Shown here: positions 59,950 to 64,000 of the stretch, piece after piece
Layout: each line of letters starts with the position of its first letter
Numbering within the stretch: the first letter of the stretch is position 1
Translations under genes and position numbers: made by a program
DNA from: Dasypus novemcinctus
Taxonomy: Eukaryota > Chordata > Mammalia > Cingulata > Dasypodidae
DNA: 64,000 bases
Direction: 5' to 3'
Assembly: GCF_030445035.2 (NCBI RefSeq)
Contig: NC_080673.1
Span: 37,506,365-37,570,364, forward strand
The notes under the pieces: generated by a model
Told to the model about the DNA's origin: nothing
Databases searched by the model: none
What the model saw: only the letters and a program-made list of their open reading frames with translations

Positions 59950-61095
59950 TTAGACATTGGTTGCCTCTGTGAAAGAGTCATTGGCACCATTATTTTTGAC
60001 TTCCATGTTCTTTTTAGCTTTGAATGTCACAGACACCTCAGAGTGAATAGAGTCCAACCTCTGCTCACAGCGGAAGGCTGAGACGAAAGCTTTTCTGTAG
60101 TTGCTGTTCATCCAGCCATAGAGCAGGGGGTTGGCAAAGGTGGAGCACATGGCAATGATATGAAACACTGTGAAGATGAGTTTGTACTCCTTGAGGTCCA
60201 AGACCTGGTTGTCAATGTCGACAGCAAGTTGGAAGGCATGGAGGGGCAACCAGCTGACTGCGAACACCACCACCACACACACCAACATTTTGGTGGTTTT
60301 CTGCCTTCGCTGATGATAGTGGTCATTGGCAGCTCCAGGGCTAACATGGTTCTTAAGCTTACTCCAGATACGAATGTAGGAAAAAGATATGATGCCCAGA
60401 GGCAAAACATACAGGATTAGCAAGGAGGAAAGACTGTAGACAGTGCCATAGATGCTCTTCTCCTCCCCCGGCCACTTCTCTGTACAGGCCACAATCTCAA
60501 AGTCTGGTATAATCTCAATCAGTGAATATTCCCGGAAGATGGCGAGGGGGCTAGCCAGCAAGGCACTGATGCCCCAGGCCAAGCCAATAATCAGGAAGCT
60601 GTTGCGCTTGGAGATCTTGCTCTCCAGGTGGTAGACAATGCAACGATGCCTGTCCAAGGCGATCACCATCAAGGTGATTGTGGACACTTGGACTGCCAGG
60701 CCCTGGGCATAGGGCACCAGGTGGCACAGGACAGGACCCATCTTCCATTCCCCCATTAAGGTGTAGGTGAGAGTGAATGGCAGACACAGGGTATTCACCA
60801 GCAGGTCTGCCACAGCCAGATTGGCAATGAAAAAGTTGGTTACTGTACGCATGCTCTTGAATTTGATCACCACATGGATCACCAAGAAGTTGCCAATCAC
60901 TCCAAGCAAGATGATGGAACAATAGGCCAATATGAGGACAATCCGCACCTCTGTCAGTTTGGTGCTGTCTATAAGCTCTGGCTCAGGGTCAGGGGCCAGC
61001 TCACCTCTAGAAGTGGTTTGCCCTGGCCCATATTGCTCCACCTTCATTTCTTCCACTGTTTGGTTTTCATCAGCCTCTGCACCAATTGGGCCCAT
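59950..61095 (-). CDS. NPY2R: Neuropeptide Y receptor type 2 (Y2 receptor), complete
   Basis: This is a class A G-protein-coupled receptor for neuropeptide Y and peptide YY. In other mammals it couples to Gi/o, acts presynaptically to inhibit transmitter release, and takes part in appetite control. The 381-residue length is the usual one. Visible features are an N-terminal NQT glycosylation site at N11, an acidic Pro-rich stretch at 33-43, GN at 68-69 in TM1, LAVAD at 93-97 in TM2, C124 and C204 for the extracellular disulfide, DRH at 148-150 in place of DRY, SWLP at 281-284 in TM6, NPLLY at 322-326 in TM7, a likely palmitoylated C343, and a Ser/Thr-containing tail ending EATNV. The seven hydrophobic segments are roughly 51-77, 87-112, 122-146, 167-189, 215-240, 268-291 and 305-328. 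The frame is open 35 codons further upstream, but that stretch crosses a splice acceptor, so the ATG in the context AACATGG (A at -3, G at +4) is chosen. There is no frameshift or stop. The assignment is near certain. Confidence 0.98.
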   Translation of the reverse strand: MGPIGAEADENQTVEEMKVEQYGPGQTTSRGELAPDPEPELIDSTKLTEVRIVLILAYCSIILLGVIGNFLVIHVVIKFKSMRTVTNFFIANLAVADLLVNTLCLPFTLTYTLMGEWKMGPVLCHLVPYAQGLAVQVSTITLMVIALDRHRCIVYHLESKISKRNSFLIIGLAWGISALLASPLAIFREYSLIEIIPDFEIVACTEKWPGEEKSIYGTVYSLSSLLILYVLPLGIISFSYIRIWSKLKNHVSPGAANDHYHQRRQKTTKMLVCVVVVFAVSWLPLHAFQLAVDIDNQVLDLKEYKLIFTVFHIIAMCSTFANPLLYGWMNSNYRKAFVSAFRCEQRLDSIHSEVSVTFKAKKNMEVKNNGANDSFTEATNV

Positions 61096-61136
61096 GTTCA
61101 GAACAGTTCTACTTGTCCTGCAACTAGCACAAGGAT
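61096..61136 (-). other. NPY2R: NPY2R exon 2: 5' UTR and splice acceptor
   Basis: Read on the minus strand, the bases before the start codon contain a T-rich tract ending TTCTATTGTAG, a good acceptor, followed by 41 nt of leader before ATG. Known mammalian NPY2R genes have a non-coding first exon and the whole coding region in exon 2, and this arrangement fits. A branch point was not identified. The exact acceptor is inferred from the sequence, not from transcript data. Confidence 0.75.
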
Positions 61137-61839
61137 CTACAATAGAATAATGAACAAAGATGGAGCAAGGAAGACAGAGGGTGAGGCAGAGAAAGATCAC
61201 AAATACAAAGGTTTAATTTTGGTTGGAGCTCAAAATATTTGCCCTCTGAGCCCTGAAATTGTGCTTGCAGGTTTCCTTCAATATTAGAGTGTTTTCAATT
61301 TATAAATATAGCAACAAATTGCATAGGAAAGTGTCAGTTATTAAACCCATTTGCCTAGTGCCTGGACGATAGTGGTATACAATATTTTTAAGATAAAATG
61401 AGCAGATACTGTTTCATAGCCATTTTTTCTTTACAGAGTTTAGAGTTAAAAAGAGGTGGGGTAGGTAGACCACTTGCTTTTGGATGATCTGAAATACATT
61501 TTCTACATATATTCAGCATAATCTTTCACAAATACTACATGAAAATTACGTCCAAATCTGAACTATGTTTTCCCAAATTCCCTAAATATAAACTTTTTTT
61601 CCCTTCACTATTCCCTACCTCAGTTACCAAGTCACCTCAAGTTAAAAAGCAGGTAGCCATTTTGGATTATTTTCATCTCCTTTAGGCTTCACATTTAAGA
61701 AGACCTGGAGGCTGGGATTCTAAAATATCTCTTCCATCTTTCTTTTCCTCATTAATTCCACCACATTAGTTTTGTCCTTTCCAATTTCTCACTAGGGTTA
61801 CTATAAAAGACTTATAACTTATCTTCCATCCTTTTCGTC

Positions 61840-61990
61840 TGCTTTCTCTCATTCACTCATTCACTCGTTTGCTTAACAAATATATTTGAACATATACTAA
61901 ATGACAGGCATGGCTGTAAATGACATGGGCATACTAGTGAACAAAAATTTCTGTGCTCCTTGTCCTTAGATGTGTTCAAACATGTATTTA
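61840..61990 (+). repeat. Ancient LINE-like fragment in intron 1
   Basis: TCATTCACTCATTCACTCGT followed by AACAAATATATTTGAACATA and CAGGCATGGCTGTAAATGAC is the decayed form of the motif seen at 118-240. Confidence 0.45.
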
Positions 61991-62429
61991 ACAAGCATTA
62001 AAAAAAACTATATCAACAACTAGGATTTATGCTGGACAAAACAAGACAAAAAGATAGTACCTGTATTCTAAGGTTCGTACATCTTACTGAACAGAGACTA
62101 CTCTGCCATCAAAAAAAGGTTTCTAAACTTCAAATGTGATCATATTTTTTCCAATGTTTCTAGATTGCTTAAAACAATAATCATAAACTTTCTAATATAA
62201 GATCCCCCTTTTAAGGCTATAAGAACACTAATCCAGAGCCTGTCATCATAGTGCTAATTCATTTTGAATGTAGTCATAATGAGAAAACTACAGCTATTAT
62301 TTCGGAACCTGTTTTAAATGAATCTGTGTTGTATTAATCATAACAGCACCTATCCACATTGATAGGTGAGTCATATTTATTCAGACCACTGACAATGCCT
62401 GAGCTTGTGAGCCCTCAGATCCATCCTCA

Positions 62430-62890
62430 CCCTTGTCCTGCTCCGCTCTGTATCACAGGAAGGCTGATCCTTTTAGGCCACACACTCCCAGAATTTTGGG
62501 ATTCTGACTGAGTTTGGCAAATGGGAGGCACTGGCAGGAAGGCGGGGGTCAGGAAGAAAAGAAGTCAAGGGATTATTCTCTCTTCCTCTTTGCTTAGCGG
62601 GATGCTCAGCAGTGCCTCTGTGCCTCTGGTTCCCATAGGACTGGACCTCGTGATTCCTGTTTCCAGCCCAATGGCTCTGATCCCAGGACTTCCCTAATAC
62701 CAACCACCTCCTTCCAGCACCTTCCTAGCCTGGGAGTGGTATGTCTCCTTGCTCTACTAATGGTACCAGGTGGCTATACCATCCCATGCTAAACTTTTCG
62801 GCCCTATCACCACTTGTGTTACCAATTCTCTGAATTAAATTTCTTCTCGTTTACATTCTTCGGGAGATTCTGTTTTGCATGATCCTTTGA
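62430..62890 (+). repeat. Ancient interspersed repeat, family unnamed, in intron 1
   Basis: I recognise the order AATTTTGGGATTCTGACTGA, GGGAGGCACTGGCAGGAAGG (62523-62542), CCTAGCCTGGGAGTGGTATG (62726-62745), and AATTCTCTGAATTAAATTTC from other mammals, but cannot name the family. The minus-strand open frame at 62473-62703 lies inside it. Confidence 0.45.
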
Positions 62891-62999
62891 TAACCACGCA
62901 TATATGATTTGAAAACTGCTTTTATTACTTTAACCTCCCATTAAAAGGTCTGGGGCCACAGGTTGGATAACAGTGGCTCCAGAAGAGAATCTTGACTCC

Positions 63000-63345
63000 T
63001 TAGAATGACATTCTAAGCTGTTCTTGAACTCATCCCATCTACCCCACAGCTCTCATCTCTCTCGACATCTCCATAGACATCTAATGCTTCTGTCACATTG
63101 AACGACTCCCAATTCCAGCACCAGGTCAGCTTTTTCTCTTGACTCTTTGCCCTCCCTATTCTGAAGCGTTATCCCTGGGAAGCCTCACAGTCACCCCACC
63201 AGCCTGTGCTTCCTTCAGATTTCACAGTCACCATGTGCCACCTTGTAATTGTCCTCCTTCATTTATCTACCACCGCGATTTCTTTGAGGACAGACATCCA
63301 ATGTCTTATTCCTAGCACATCATATAGCATATTAAAGACACTTGA
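63000..63345 (+). repeat. L2 LINE 3' end in intron 1
   Basis: CTCTTTGCCCTCCCTATTCT, then TGAGGACAGACATCCAATGT at 63285-63304 and TATTCCTAGCACATCATATA at 63307-63326, follow the L2 tail order. Confidence 0.55.
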
Positions 63346-63602
63346 TAATGTGGAAAAATAATTATTAGCTAAAGGAAAGCACAATTTTACTCAGTAATCC
63401 AAGTTGTTTTCTGAAGAATGCTGATACAGCATTCCTTCTTCTGACATGATAACCTCGTGCATATGTTTTTATTCTTAACCAGGTGACTGCCTCCAGAAGA
63501 AAGTTGTCCTAAGACCTCTTCTTGAATCATTCCCTATTTCTAACATTTTAAACTGCCAGTATATACTATGAAGAAACCTTTCTATTTCAAGAGCTTATTA
63601 GA

Positions 63603-63625
63603 CACACACGCACACACACACATAC
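63603..63625 (+). repeat. (CA)n microsatellite
   Basis: About eleven CA units with one CG interruption. Confidence 0.85.
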
Positions 63626-64000
63626 CCCTGCAACTACACGAAAGGAGATTTTCTTGTATTTGCATTTGGTATACTGATATACTCCAGATCCATCATTAAT
63701 AATTTAAAGTAGAAGGAGTCTCGGTCCTCTTCTAATTAGAGAACATGAAAATTAACCCCTGAAACCTTGGAGTATACGTTTGATAGGTCATACCAATTCC
63801 CTTAGACTTAGAAAGAGACTGACTTTACAGAGCACAATTAATCAATCCTGACAAGTCATTAACAGAATTAACAAGACTCCAGAGGTCTGGGTTTGGGGAT
63901 CTCAGAGGATCAAATTGAGAGAGAAAGGATGAGATTGAAGGATATTGTAGGAGTAGATTGATTTACTGCCTTATTTTGCTTTTCCATTTCATTCCTAATG

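Larger units (their letters stand above)
61137..64000 (-). other. NPY2R: NPY2R intron 1 (partial, runs off the right edge)
   Basis: No second exon, CpG-rich promoter or open frame with known similarity is seen up to the window end. The stretch is ordinary intronic DNA carrying ancient repeats, listed separately at 61840-61990, 62430-62890 and 63000-63345. I infer that the non-coding exon 1 lies beyond base 64000. Confidence 0.65.

Noticed and set aside
60108-60922. Additional open frames overlapping NPY2R in other phases and strands
   Set aside because: They are shadows of the conserved receptor frame.
63603-63625. CRISPR-like or regulatory repeat
   Set aside because: It is a plain CA microsatellite; no spacer structure exists anywhere in this vertebrate sequence.

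Overview
This window is mammalian genomic DNA: AT-rich, CpG-poor, dense in decayed LINE-1, LTR and SINE copies, with one intact protein gene. Several tRNA-derived SINEs (clearest at 34911-35295, 31326-31738, 43368-43603 and 27650-27851) match what I recall of the DAS SINEs of armadillos, so a cingulate xenarthran, most simply Dasypus, is the likely source. That is recognition from memory, not a database result.

The only functional gene I can support is NPY2R, the neuropeptide Y receptor Y2, on the minus strand with its complete 381-codon reading frame at 59950-61095. A splice acceptor lies 41 bases upstream of the start codon. As in other mammals, the coding sequence therefore sits in one exon, behind an intron that runs off the right edge; the first exon and promoter are outside the window. 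The stretch at about 57900-59949 should hold the 3' UTR.

The remaining ~57 kb lies downstream of NPY2R and contains no recognisable host exon. From left to right it holds: L1 and older LINE pieces (1-2.4 kb); a half-L1-like ORF1 element split by a second L1 3' UTR (4.4-7.7 kb); MaLR LTR pieces (7.7, 9.9, 15.7 kb); antisense L1 (13.9-16.8 kb); a minus-strand L1 with a nearly readable ORF1 but most of ORF2 missing (16.8-20.4 kb), abutting an ERV-L pol fragment (20.4-21.8 kb); MIR, SINE and ancient LINE pieces and an LTR (21.8-25.3 kb); a plus-strand L1 with both ends but a rearranged middle containing a 183-bp perfect inverted repeat (25.8-31.0 kb); SINEs, L2 and a dispersed repeat I call family A (31.3-35.3 kb); ancient LINEs (35.6-43.9 kb); an old L1 interrupted by a SINE and by a family A element that itself carries a solo LTR (45.0-50.8 kb); and a cluster of reiterated family A units (51.7-54.0 kb). 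54.0-57.0 kb is unassigned single-copy-looking DNA.

I see no multi-gene system, operon, CRISPR array or novel enzyme. The most unusual items are structural: the perfect palindrome-like repeat inside the 25.8-31.0 kb L1, the internally deleted L1, the reiterated family A units and the nested insertions. LINE and LTR family names below are from memory of consensus sequences and need a repeat-library search; boundaries are accurate to roughly 10-50 bases unless a target-site duplication is given.
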